Below are positions 10,801-21,500 of a DNA stretch of 64,000 nt, one piece after another. The notes beneath the pieces were generated by a model. That model searched no databases. It had not been told where the DNA came from and saw nothing but the letters and a program-made list of their open reading frames with translations. The DNA lies in assembly GCF_034190915.1 (NCBI RefSeq), contig NW_026947501.1:2418001-2482000 (forward strand). The letters are read 5' to 3'. The first letter of the stretch is position 1. Each line of letters starts with the position of its first letter. The position numbers and the translations under genes were made by a program. The DNA comes from Cavia porcellus (Eukaryota > Chordata > Mammalia > Rodentia > Caviidae).

Positions 10801-13400
10801 TAGGGGTAGAGGTTAGGGTTAGTGTTAGGGTCAGAGGTGAGGGTTAGGGTTAGTGTTTGGATTAGGGTTAGGGTTAGTTTTAGGGTTTGGGTTAGGGTTA
10901 GGTTTATGGTTAGTGTTTAGGGTTAGGAGTTAGCGTTTATGGTTAAGGGTTAGGGTTAATGTTTGGGTTAGGGTTAGGGTTAGGATTAGGTTTAGAGTTA
11001 GAGGGTGAGGGTTAGTGTTAGGCGTAAGCTTAGGTTTACAGGTTTGGGTTAGGTTTACAGATAGGTTTATGATTATGGTTATGGTTAGGGTTTAGGGTTA
11101 TGGTTAGTGTTAAGGTTAGGTTTACGGTTATGGTTAGTGTTATGATTGGGGTTAGGCTTATAAATTAGGGTTCGGTTCAGGGGTTAGGTTCAGGGTTAGG
11201 TTTACTGTTAGGTTTAGACTTAGTGTTAGAGGTTAGGTGTAGGTTTAGCGATAGGGTTATCCTTAGGTTTAGGGTTTAGGGTTAGGATTAATGTTAGGGT
11301 TAGGTTTAGGGTTATGGTTACGGTTAGGGTTATGGTTAGAGATAGAGTTAGGGATTTGTGTTAGGGTTAATGTTAGTGTTAGGGTTAGGGCATGGTTAGG
11401 GTTAGGGTTAGGGCGTGGTTAGGGTTAGGGTTAGGGTTAGGGTTAAAGTTAGGACTTAGCATTAGGGCTCAGGGTTAGGGCTTAGGGTTATGGGTAGGGT
11501 TAGGGTTAGGTTTAGGGTTAGGTGTTAGTGTTAGGGTTAGGGTTAGAGTTAGAGTTACATTTAGGATTAGAGGGTTAGGTTGTGTGTTAGGGTAAGCTTT
11601 ACGTTTAGGGTTAAGTTTAGGGTTAGGTTTAGGAATACAGTTAGCGTTAGGGTTAGTGTTGTGGTTACGGTTAGGGTTAGGTTTATGGTTAGGTTTACGG
11701 TTTGTGATATGGTAAGAGTTAAGGTTAGGGATTTGGGTTAGGATTAAGGTTAGGGTTATGTTTAGGGTTATGGTTATAGTTAGGGTTTAGGGTTAAGGTT
11801 AGAATGAGGGTTAGGGTTAGGGTTAAGGTTAGTCATTAGTTTTATTGTTAGTGTCAGGGTTAGAGTTAGTGTTAGTGTTCAGTTTAGAGGGTTAGTTTTA
11901 GGTTTAGTGTTAGGGTTTCCAATAGGTCTAGGGTTAGGATTAGGGTTAGGGTTGGGTTTCGGGTTAGGGTTAGGGTTCGAGGTCAGGGATAGGGTTTGTG
12001 TTATGGTTATGGTTAGGGTTAGTGTTAGGGTTAGGGTTATGCTTATGTGTTGGTTTAGATTTAGGGTTTCGGTTAGGGTTAGAGATTAGGGTTAGTGTTA
12101 GGGTTAGAGTCAGCGTTAGGTTTAGGGTTAGGGTAAGTGATAGGGTTATGGTTAGGGTTAGAGTTTATGGTTAGGGTTAGTGTTAGGATCTCGGTTAGTT
12201 TTAGTGTTAGTGTTAGGGTTAGGAATTTGGTTGAAGGTTAAGATTAGGTTTAGTGTTAGGCTTAGGGTTAGTCATAGCATTCGGTTTAGACTTTGGCATT
12301 AGGGTTAGTGTTAGGGTTAGGCTTATGGATAAGGTTAGGGTTAGGTTTAAGGTTAGGCTTAGGGTTAGTTTTACAGTTAGGGGTTAAGTTTAGGGGTTAG
12401 GATTATGGTTAGGGTTAGGGTTAGGGTTAGGCTTACTCTTAGTTTGAGGGTTAGGGTTCCAGTTAGGTTTAGAAATTAGGGTTAGGGTTAGGGTAGTTTA
12501 TGATTAAGGTTAGAGGTTAGGGTTAGGGTTAGAGTTAAGATTAGGTTTACGGTTAGGCTTACGGTTTCGTTTAGATTTAGGGTTACGGTTAGGGTTAGAG
12601 ATTAGGGTTAGCATTGGTGTTAGGGTTAGGGTTAGGATTAGAGGTTTAGGTTTAGTGTTAGCGTTAGGTTTAGGGTTAGGGTTAGAGTTTTGGGATATGG
12701 TTAGAGTTAGTGATAGTGTTATTGTTTGGGTTAGGGTTTAGGGGTAGGGTTAGGAGCAGTGTTAGGGTTGGGGTTAGGGTTAGGATTATGGTTAGGCTCA
12801 GGGTTAGAGTTAGGGTTAGGGATTTGGGTTGGGGTTAAGGTTAAGGTTAGGGCTAGGGGTCGTGGTTAGGGATAGTGTTAGAGTTAGGTTTATGGTTAGG
12901 GCTAGGGTTAGGGTTAGGGGTTAGGGTTAGGGTTAGTTTTAGGGTTAGGGTTTAAGGTTAGGTTTGGCTTAGGGCTTGGTTTAAGTATATTGTTAGTGTT
13001 TGCATTACCGTTAAGGTTAGGGTTAGGGTTACGTTTAGGTTTAGCGTTAGGGTTAGGTTTACAGTTAGGGTGAGAGGTTAGGGTTAGGTTTAGGGTTAGG
13101 GTTATGGCTATGGTTATGGTTAGGGTTATGGTTATGTTTTGAGTTTAGTGTTAGGGTTAGGGTTAGCGTTAGTGTTAGGGTTACGGTTAGGATTAGAGTT
13201 TAGGGTTAGGGTAGTGTTAAGGTTAGTGTTAGGGTAGTGTTAAGTTTAGGGTTAGGGTTAGGGGTAGGGGTAGGTTTAGGGTGATGGTTAGATTTAAATT
13301 TAGGGTTACGTTTAGGGTTAGAGATTAGGGTTAGTGTTAGGGTAAGCATTTGAGTTAGGGTTAGTGTTAGGGTTAGAGGGTTAGTGTTAGGGTTAGCTTT
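10801..13400 (+). repeat. Degenerate telomeric repeat without a clear longer period
   Basis: Hexamer variants throughout. A GTCATAGCATTCGG landmark is at 12271. A small doublet lies near 11390-11440, where GCATGGTTAGG and GCGTGGTTAGG begin 23 bp apart. I could not establish a longer period from reading, and no gene is seen. Confidence 0.6.
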
Positions 13401-15690
13401 AGGTTTAGGGTTAGGGTTAGAGTTTAAGGATACGGTTAGGGTTAGTGATATGGTTATTGTTAGGGTTAGGGTTTAGGGTTAGTGTTAGTGTTAGTGTTAG
13501 TGTTAGGTTACGGTTAGGCTCAGGGTTAGAGTTAGAGTTAGGGATTTGTGTTAGGGTTAATGTTAGGGTTGGGTTTAGAGTTAGAATTAGGGTTAGGTTT
13601 AGAGTTAGGGTTAGAGTGTTAGTGTTAGGGTTAGTGTTAGGGTGAGCTTTAGGGGTTAGGGTTAGTGTTCGGTTTGGGTTCAGTCAAGAGTTATGGTTAG
13701 TGTTAGCGTTACGGTTAGGTTAGGTTTAGAGTTAGGGTTAGAGTGTTAGTGTTAGGGTTAGTGTTAGGGTGAGCTTTAGGGGTTAGGGTTAGTGTTCGGT
13801 TTGGGTTCAGTCAAGAGTTATGGTTAGTGTTAGCGTTACGGTTAGGATTACGGCTAGGGTTAACATTAGGTTTAGGTTTAGGTTTAGGTTTACGTTTAGT
13901 GTTAGGGTTAGGGTTAGGGTTAGTGCTTAGGATTGGGGTTAAGGTTAAGGTTAGGTTTAGGGTTGGTTTGGGTTAGGGTTAGGGTTAGGGTTAATTATAG
14001 GGTTAGGTTTAGCGTGAGGTTTAGGGTTAGGGTTACAGTATTAGGTTTAGGGTTAGGGTTAGGGTTAGGTTTAGTGTTAGAGTTAGGGTTAGAGTTTCAG
14101 ATTAGCGTTATGTTTGTGTTAGGGTTAGGGTTAGTGTTAGTTTTCGGGTTATGGTTAGGGTTAGTGGTTAGAGTTAGGGTTAGTGTTAATGTTAGGATTA
14201 GGTTTAGGGTTAGGGGTAGGTTTAGGGTGATGGTTAGGTTTAGATTTAGGGTTATGGTTAGGGTTAGAGATTAGGGTTAGTGTTAGGGTTAGTGTTTGTG
14301 TTAGTGTTAGGGTTAGGGTTACAGGGTTAGTGTTAGGGTTAGCGTTAGGTTTAGCATTAGGGTTAGAGGTTAGAGATACGGTTATGGTTAGTGATATAGT
14401 TATTGTTAGGGTTAGGGTTTAGGGTTAGTGTCAGTGTTAGTGTTAGAGTTACAGTTAGGCTACGGGTTAGAGTTAGAGTTAGGGATTTGTGTTAGGGTTA
14501 ATGTTATGGTTGGGTTTATATTTAGAGTTAGGGTTAGGTTTAGGGTTAGTGTTAGAGTGTTAGGGTTAGGGTTAGTGTTAGGGTGAGGGTTAGGGGTTAG
14601 GGTTAGTTTTCGGTTATGATTCGGTCCAGGGTTATGGTTAGTGTTAGCGTTATGGTTAGGGTTACAGCTAGGGTTAGCATTAGGTTTAGGTTTAGGGTTA
14701 TGTTTAGGTTTAGGGTCAGGGTTAGGGCTTTGGGTTAGGGGTTAGGGTTAAGGTTAGGTTTAGGGTTAGGGTTAGGGTTAGGGTTAGTTTTAGGGTTAAG
14801 GTTAATTTTAGGCTTAGGGTTAGGGTGAGGTTTAGGGTTAGGGTTACAGTATTAGGGTTAGGTTTACAGTTAGAGTTATGGTTAGAGTTTCGGGTTAGCG
14901 TTATGTTTGTTTTAGGGTTAGGGTTAGTGTTAGGGTTACGGTTATGGTTAGGGTTAGGTTTAGGTTTAGGGTCAGGTTCAGGTTTGGGTTAGGTTTAGGG
15001 TTAGGTTTAGGGGTTAGCTTTTGAGTTGTGTTAGGGTTTGTGTTAGGTTTTCGGTAGTGTTAGCGTTATGGTTAGGTTTACATCTAAGGTTATCATTAGG
15101 ATTAGGTTTGGGTTAGAGTTATGGTTAGAGGGTTAGTGTTAGGGTTAGGGTTAGTGTTAGGCTTAGGGTTAGGGTTAGTGTTAGGGTTATGGTAGGCCTA
15201 GGGTTAGGGTTAGGGTTAGCTATGTTTAGGGTTATTGTTAGTGATAGTATTTGTTTTAGATGGTAGGTTATGTTTAGGGGTAATGTTTGGGTTAAGGTTA
15301 GGGTTAAAGGTTAAGGTTAGGCTTAGGGTTAGTCTTGAAGTTAGGGCTTATGTTTAGATGTCTGAGTTGTAGTTAGGGTTATGGTTATGGTTAGGTTTAG
15401 AGTTAGAGTTAGATTTAGGGTTAGGTTTAGGGTTAGTGTTAGAGTGTTAGGGTTAGGGTTAGGGTTAGATTTAGGGTTAGAGTTTCGGGTTAGAGTTAGG
15501 TTTGTGTTAGGGTTAGGCTTAGTGTTAGAGTTAGGGATATGGTGAGTTGCAGTTAGGTTAGAGATTACGGTTATTTTTAGAGTTAGGGTTAGGTTTAGGC
15601 TTAGGGTTAGGGTTAAGTGTAGGGTTAGGTGTAGGGTTAGGGGTTACTATTAGGTTTAGGGTTAGGGTTAGAGTTAGAGATAGTGTTAGG
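13401..15690 (+). repeat. Tandem units of about 946 bp
   Basis: GATATGGTTATTG at 13447 and GATATAGTTATTG at 14393 are 946 bp apart and continue with similar sequence (TTAGGGTTTAGGG, GATTTGTGTTAGGG, then a GTTCAG/GGTCCAGG word at 13678 and 14623, 945 bp apart). The first unit contains the 127-bp duplication at 13593-13846. The same words continue at wider spacing to about 19.3 kb. No gene is seen. Confidence 0.7.
13593..13846 (+). repeat. Direct tandem duplication, 2 x 127 bp
   Basis: CAGTCAAGAG occurs at 13681 and 13808, exactly 127 bp apart. The sequence from GTTAGGTTTAGAGTT to ACGGTTAG is repeated without a difference that I could see. Flanks differ (GGATTACGG follows the second copy). This is a recent local duplication. 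Confidence 0.93.
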
Positions 15691-18450
15691 GATAGAGGAT
15701 TATGGTGAGGGTTAAAGTTAGGGTTAGGGTTAGTGTTAGGGTTAGAGGGTTAGGATTAGGGTTAGCGTTAGGATTAGGGTTGGGGTTAGAGTTTAAGGAT
15801 ACGATTAGGGTAGTGATCTCGTTATTGTTAGGTTTAGGGTTTAGGGTTAGGTTTAGGGTTAGGGTTAGTGTTATTGTTATGGTTAGGGTTAGTGTTAGGG
15901 TTAGGGTTAGTGTTAGGGTTACAGTTCAGGTCAGGGTAAGAGTTAGGGTTAGGGTTAAGTTTAGGGTTAGGGTTAAGTTTAGGGTTAGGGTTATGGTTTG
16001 GGCTTAGGGATAATGTTATGGTTAGGTTTATGGTTAGAGCTAGGCTTAGGGTTAGGATGAGGGTTAGGAGTTAGTGTTAGGTTTGGGTTAGTGTTCGGTC
16101 CAGGTTTATGGTTAGTGTTAGCATTATGGTTAGGGTTATGGCTAAGGTTAGTATTAGGATTAATTTTATGGATAGGGTTAGGGTTAGGGTTTAGGCTTAA
16201 GATTAGGTTTAGGGTTACAGTCAGGGTTAGGGTTTAGGGTTAGGGTTAGTGCAAGGGTTATGGTTCATGTTAGGGTTAGGGTGAGGGTTACATTTAGGGG
16301 TTAGGCTTATGGTTAGCATTAAGGTTAGGGTTACGGTTAGGGTTAGGGTTAGGGTTAGGTGTTGAGGTTAGGGTTAGTGTTAGGTTTAGGGTTAGGGTTA
16401 GGGTTAGGGTCATGGTTACATTTAGGGGTTAAGCTTATGGTTAGAATTACGGTTAGGGTTACGGTTAGGGTTAGGGTTAGGGTTAGGGTTTAGGTGTTGA
16501 GGTTAGGGTTAGTGTTAGGGTTAGTGTTAGGTTAGGGTTAGGGCTTAGGGTTTCGGCTCAGGTTTATGTGTTAGGGTTTTGGGTAGGGTTAGGTTTAGGT
16601 TTACGGTTAGGGTTAGGGGTTAGGGTTAGGGTTAGTGTTAGTCCTACCCTTCCGGTTAGGGTTAGGGTTAGGTTTACGGTTCGTGTTATGTTTAGGGTTA
16701 GATTTAGGCTTAGATTTGGATTAAGTTTAGGGTTATGGTTACGGTTATGGGTTAGGGTTAGGGTTAGGGTTAGGGTTTGGGTTTGGGTTAGGGATTTGGA
16801 TTAGGCTTAGGGTTAGGTTTAGCATTACTGTTAGGGTCAGGGTTAGCGTTTGGGTTAGGGATTTGGGTTCGTGGTTTGGGTTAAGGTTATGTTTAGCGTT
16901 TGGGTTAGGGTTAGGGTTTAGGTTTAGGTTTAGGTTTAGTGTTAATATTAGGGTTTAAGTTAGGGTGAGGGTTAGGGTTAGAGTATTAGGGTTAGGGCTA
17001 GGGTTACAGTTAGGATTAGAGTTTTGGGTTAGCATTAGGTTCGTGTTAGGGTTAGGGTTAGTGTTAGAGTTATGGTTATGGTTAGTGTTATGGTTAAGGT
17101 TAGAGTTAGGGATATGGTTAGGGTTATGGTTATGGTTACATTTAGATTTGGATTGCAGTTAGGTTCAGGGTTATGGTTAGGGTTAGTTTCAGGGTTAGGT
17201 TTAAGGTTAGGGTTAGGGTTAACTGTAGGGTAAGGGGTTAGTGTTAGGTTTAGGATTATGGTTAGAGTTAGAGTTAGTGTTAGGGATATAGGATTAGTGT
17301 GAGGGTTTAAGTTAGGGTTAGGGTTAGTGTTAGGGTTAGAGGGTTAGGGTTAGGGTTCACATTAGGATTAGGGTTAGTGTTAGAATTTAGGTATATGGTT
17401 AGGGTAGTGATAGGGTTATTGTTAGGGTTAGTGTTTAGGGTTATGTTTAGGTTTAGGGTTAGTGTTAGGGTTACGGTTCAGTTCAGGGTTAGAGTTAGGG
17501 TTAGGGATTTGGGTTAGGGTTAAGTTTAGGGTTAGGGTTATGGTTTGGGCTTAGGGATAATGCTTTGGTTAGGTTTATGGTTAGAGCTAGGCTTAGGGTT
17601 AGGGTGAGGATTAGGAGTTAGTGTTAGGTTTGGGTTAGTGTTTGGTCCAGGGTTATGGTTAGTGTTAGCGTTATGGTTAGGGTTATGGCTATGGTTAGCA
17701 TTAGGATTAGGTTTAGGGATAGGGTTAGGGTTAGGGCTTAGGGTTAGGGGTTAGGGTTAAGATTAGGTTCAGGGTTACGGTCAGGGTTAGGGTTTAGGGT
17801 TAGGGCTAGTGAAAGGGTTACGGTTCATGTTAGGGTTAGGGTGAGGGTTACATTTAGGGGTTAGGCTTATGGTTAGGATTAAGTTTAGGGTTACGATTAG
17901 CGTTAGGGTTAGGTGTTGAGGTTAGGGTTAGTGTTAGGTTTAGGGTTAGGGTTAGGGTTACGTTTAGGGGTTAGGCTTATGGTTAGAATTAAGGTTAGGG
18001 TTAGGGTTAGGGTTAGGGTTAGGTGTTGAGGTTAGGTTTAGTGTTAGGGTAGGGTTAGGTTAGGGTTAGGGCTTAGGGTTTTGGCTCAGGTTTAGGTGTT
18101 AGGGTTTTGGGTAGGGTTAGGTTTAGGTTTACGGTTAGGGTTAGGGGTTAGGGTTAGGGTTAGTGTTAGTTCTACCCTTCGGGTTAGGGTTGGGGTTAGG
18201 TTTATGGTTTGTGTTAGGTTTAGGGTTAGATTTAAGCTTAGATATTTGGATTAAGTTTAGGGTCATGCTTAGGGTTACGGTTACAGTTAGGGGTTAGGGT
18301 TAAGTTTAGCATTAGGTTTAGGGTTAGTGTTAAGGTTACTGGTTAGTTTTAGTGTTAGTGTTAGGGTTAGGGTTAGAGTTTGAGGGTTATGCTTACGTTT
18401 GGGGTTAGTGTTACCATTAGGGTTACCGTTTAGGGTTAGAGTTAGTATTA
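15691..18450 (+). repeat. Tandem pair, period about 1.53-1.59 kb
   Basis: Matched words: GATCTCGTTATTG at 15815 against GATAGGGTTATTG at 17409 (1594 bp); TTTGGGCTTAGGGATAATG at 15997 against 17544 (1547 bp); GGTCCAGG at 16097 against 17644 (1547 bp); GGCTCAGG at 16555 against 18083 (1528 bp). Long stretches match closely between copies. Inside the first copy, TACATTTAGGGG recurs at 16289 and 16417 (128 bp apart), a nested smaller duplication that has a counterpart near 17.85-17.97 kb. Confidence 0.8.
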
Positions 18451-19050
18451 GTGTTAGGGCTAAAGTTAAGGGTTAGTCTTAGAATTCTGGCTTAAGGTTA
18501 GTGGTTAGGTTTAGGGGTTAGGATTATGGTTTGGGTTAGTTTTAGGGTTAGTTTTATGGATAGGTTTAGGGTTAGGGTTACGGTACGTTTGGAGATTATT
18601 TTTATGGTTAGGGCTAGGGTTACGGTTAGGGTTAGAGGTTAGTGTTAGGGTTAGTGTTAAGGTAGGATTAGGGTTAGAGTTACGGTAAGGTTTAGATTCA
18701 GGGTTACAGCTAGGGTTAGAGATTAGGGTTAGCATTAGGGTTCAGGTTATGATTAGGGTTAGGGTTAATGTTAGAGGGTTAGGGTTAGGTTTAGGGTTGG
18801 AGGTTAGGGATTTTAGGGTTAGAGTTAGGGTTAGGGTTAGTTTAAGGTTAGAGTTACGGGTTAAGGTGAGTGTAAATTTAGGGTTCATTTTAGGGTTACG
18901 ATTATGGTTAGAGTTACGGTTAGTGTTAGGGTTAGGGTTAGAGTTTGGGTTAAGGTTAGGGTTAATGTTAGGATTACAGGTTAGGTTTTGGTGTTAGCGT
19001 TTAGGATTAGGGTTAGGGTTAGAGCTATCAGGGTTAGGGTTAGGTTTAGG
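18451..19050 (+). repeat. Single copy of the GGCTTAAGG ... GAGCTA landmark cassette
   Basis: GGCTTAAGG at 18489, GTAAATTTA at 18872 and a truncated GAGCTATCAGGG at 19021 (AGAC is lost). The same ordered cassette occurs at 37643-38173, 42486-43022 and 61313-61831 with similar internal spacing. Confidence 0.7.
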
Positions 19051-21500
19051 GTTATAGTAGGGTTAGGGTTAGGGTTAGGGTTAAGGTTAAAGTTTCACGT
19101 CAGGGTTAGAGTTAGGGCCAGAGGTTAGGGTTAGGGTTACGGTTAGGCTCAGGGTTAGAGTTCGAGTTAGAGATTTGTGTTAAGGTTAATGTTAGGGTTA
19201 GGTTTAGTGTTAGAGTTAGGGTTAGGCTTATGGTTAGGGTCAGAGTGTTAGAGCTAGGGTTAGTGTTAGGGTGAGGGTTAGGGGTTAAGGTTAGTGTTTG
19301 GTTAGGGTTCGGTACAGGGTTATGGTTAGTGTTAGCGTTATGGTTAATGTTATGGCTAGGGTTAGCATTAGGTTTAGATTTAGGGTTAGGTTTAGTTTTG
19401 GGGTTAGGGTTAGGGCTTAGGGTTAGGGGTTAGGGTTAAGGTTAGGTTTAGTGTTAAGGTTAGGGATAAGGTTTAGTTTTAGAGTTAGGGTTAGGGTTAG
19501 GGTTAGGTTTAGGGTTAGGGTTAATTTTAGGGTTATGGTTATTCTGAGGGTTAGGGTTAGGGTTTGAGTATTAGGGTTATGGTTAGGTTTAGAGTTAGGG
19601 TTAGAGTTTTGGGTTAGCGTTATGTTTGTGTTAGTGTTAGGGTTAGTGTTAGGGTTAGGGTTATGGTTAGGGTTAGGGTAAGGTTTAGGGTTAGGGTTAG
19701 GGGTTAGTGTAGGGTCAGGGTTCAGGTTTGGGTTAGGTTTAGGGTTAGGTTTAGGAGTTAGCTTTAGGGTTGCCTTAGGATTCTTGTTAGGGCTTCAGTA
19801 GTGTTAGCGTTATGGTTAGGTTTACGGCTAAGTTTAGCATTAGGATTAGGTTTGAGTTAGGTTTAGGGTTAGAGGGTTAGTGTTAGGGTTAGTGTTATGG
19901 TTAGGGTTAGAGTTTAGTGTTAGTTTTCGGTTGAGTTTGAGGGTTAGGGTTAGTTTTCGTTTTAGGGTTAGGGTTAGGGTTAGCGTAAGGATTAGGGTTA
20001 GGGTTAGGGATAGGGTTACGGTTAGGTTTGGGGATTAAGGTTAGTGTTAGTGCCATTCTAAGCGTTAGGGCTAGGGTTAGAGTTAGCGTAAGGATTAGAG
20101 ATTAGTGTTAGGTTTAGGGTTAGGGTTAGGATTAACAGTATGGCTTAAGGTTAGGGTTAGTGTTAGGGTTAGGGATTAGGTTAGTGTAAGGGCTAGTGTT
20201 AGGGTTGGGTTTAGTGTTAGTGTTAGGGATTAGGGTTAGGGTTAGGCTTAGGGATAGGATTAAATTTAGGCTTTGGTGAGGGTTAGGCATTGGGTTAGGG
20301 TCAGGTTAGAGATAGGGTTAGTGTTACCTTTAGAGGTAAGTGTTAGCTTTATCATTAGGGTTAGGGGTAGAGCTAAGTTTAGGGTTAGGTTTAGGGTTAT
20401 GTTTATGGTTAGTGTTAGGCTTAATGTTATGTTAAAGGTCAGGTTTAGGGCTAGTGTTAGGGTTGTGGTCAGGGCTAGGGTTAGGTGTTAGGGTGAGGAT
20501 TATGTGAGGCTTCTTTTTATGGTTATGGTTAGGGTTACGGTTACGTTTAGGGATAGGTTTGGCATTAGGGTTAGGGTTAGGGTTAAGTTTAGGGTTAATG
20601 TTAGGGTTACGGGTTAGGTTTAGGTGTTAGGGGTTAAGATTAGGGTTAGGGTTAGAGCTAGACAGTGTTAGGGTCAGGTTTAGGGTTAAGGTTAGCGTTA
20701 TCTTAGGGTTAGTGTTAGGGTTAGGGTTAGTGGTTAGGTTCAGGGTTATTGTTAGAGTTAGGGTTAGGGTTAGGGTTAGGGTTATTGTTACGTTTAACAA
20801 TTAGTGTTAGAGTTATGGTTAGGGTTAGCGTTAAAGTTAGAGTTTAGGGTAAGGGTTTGTGTTAGTGTTAGTGTTAGAGGTCAGGGTTTTGGTTAGTGTT
20901 AGGGCTATGGTTAGGGTTAGTGTTAGCATTGGGATCAGTGTTCGGCTTAGGATTAGGGTTATGGTTAAGGTAAAGTTAGGGTTAGGGTTACGGTTAGGGT
21001 TTATCATTAGGGTTAGGTTTAGGGTTAGGGTTAGTGTTAGGTTTAAGGTTAGGGATTAGTCTTAGGTGTTAGGGTTTGAGTTAGGGTTAGGGTTAGAGAT
21101 TGGTGTTAGGGTTAAGGTTAGTGTTAGGGTCAGGGTTAGGTTTAGGGTTTGGGTTAGGGGTTAGAGTTAGGGTTATTGTCAAGGTTATGGTTATGGTTAG
21201 GGTTAGTATTAGTGTTAGGTTTAGGGTTACCGTTTAGTGTTAGGGTTAGTTTTAGTGTTAGTTTTAGGGTTAGGGTTAGCTTTTTGGTTAGGGTTAGGGT
21301 TAGGGTTAATGTTAGGGATAGGGTTTAGGTTACAGTTCAAGGGTTAGGGTTAGTATTATGGTTAGAGGTTAGGATTATGTTTAGCTTTAAGGTTAGGATT
21401 AGAGTTAGGCTTAGGTTTAGGGTTAGGGATTAGAGTTAGTGTTAGGGTTAGTGTTAGGGTTAGGGTTAGGGTTAGGGTTAGGGATTAGAGTTAGGGTGAG
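19051..21500 (+). repeat. Degenerate repeat: tail of the 1.5-kb family, then hairpin-word cassette
   Basis: The part at 19.1-20.0 kb continues the family of 13.4-18.4 kb (GGTACAGGG at 19311 corresponds to GGTCCAGG at 17644, 1667 bp away). The part from about 20.0 kb carries TAAGCGTTAG (20059), the TTACCT/AGGTAA hairpin (20324), a GGCTTCTTTTT word (20511) and AGAGCTAGACAG (20654). This order is shared with 40.4-41.1, 45.2-45.8 and 49.3-49.9 kb. Confidence 0.7.
20324..20339. repeat. Short inverted repeat TTACCT-TTAG-AGGTAA, copy 1
   Basis: Six-base arms with a four-base TTAG spacer. It is unusual here because cytosine is rare on this strand. The same 16 bases occur at 40737, 45512 and 49573 in matching context. 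No function is known to me. Confidence 0.75.
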
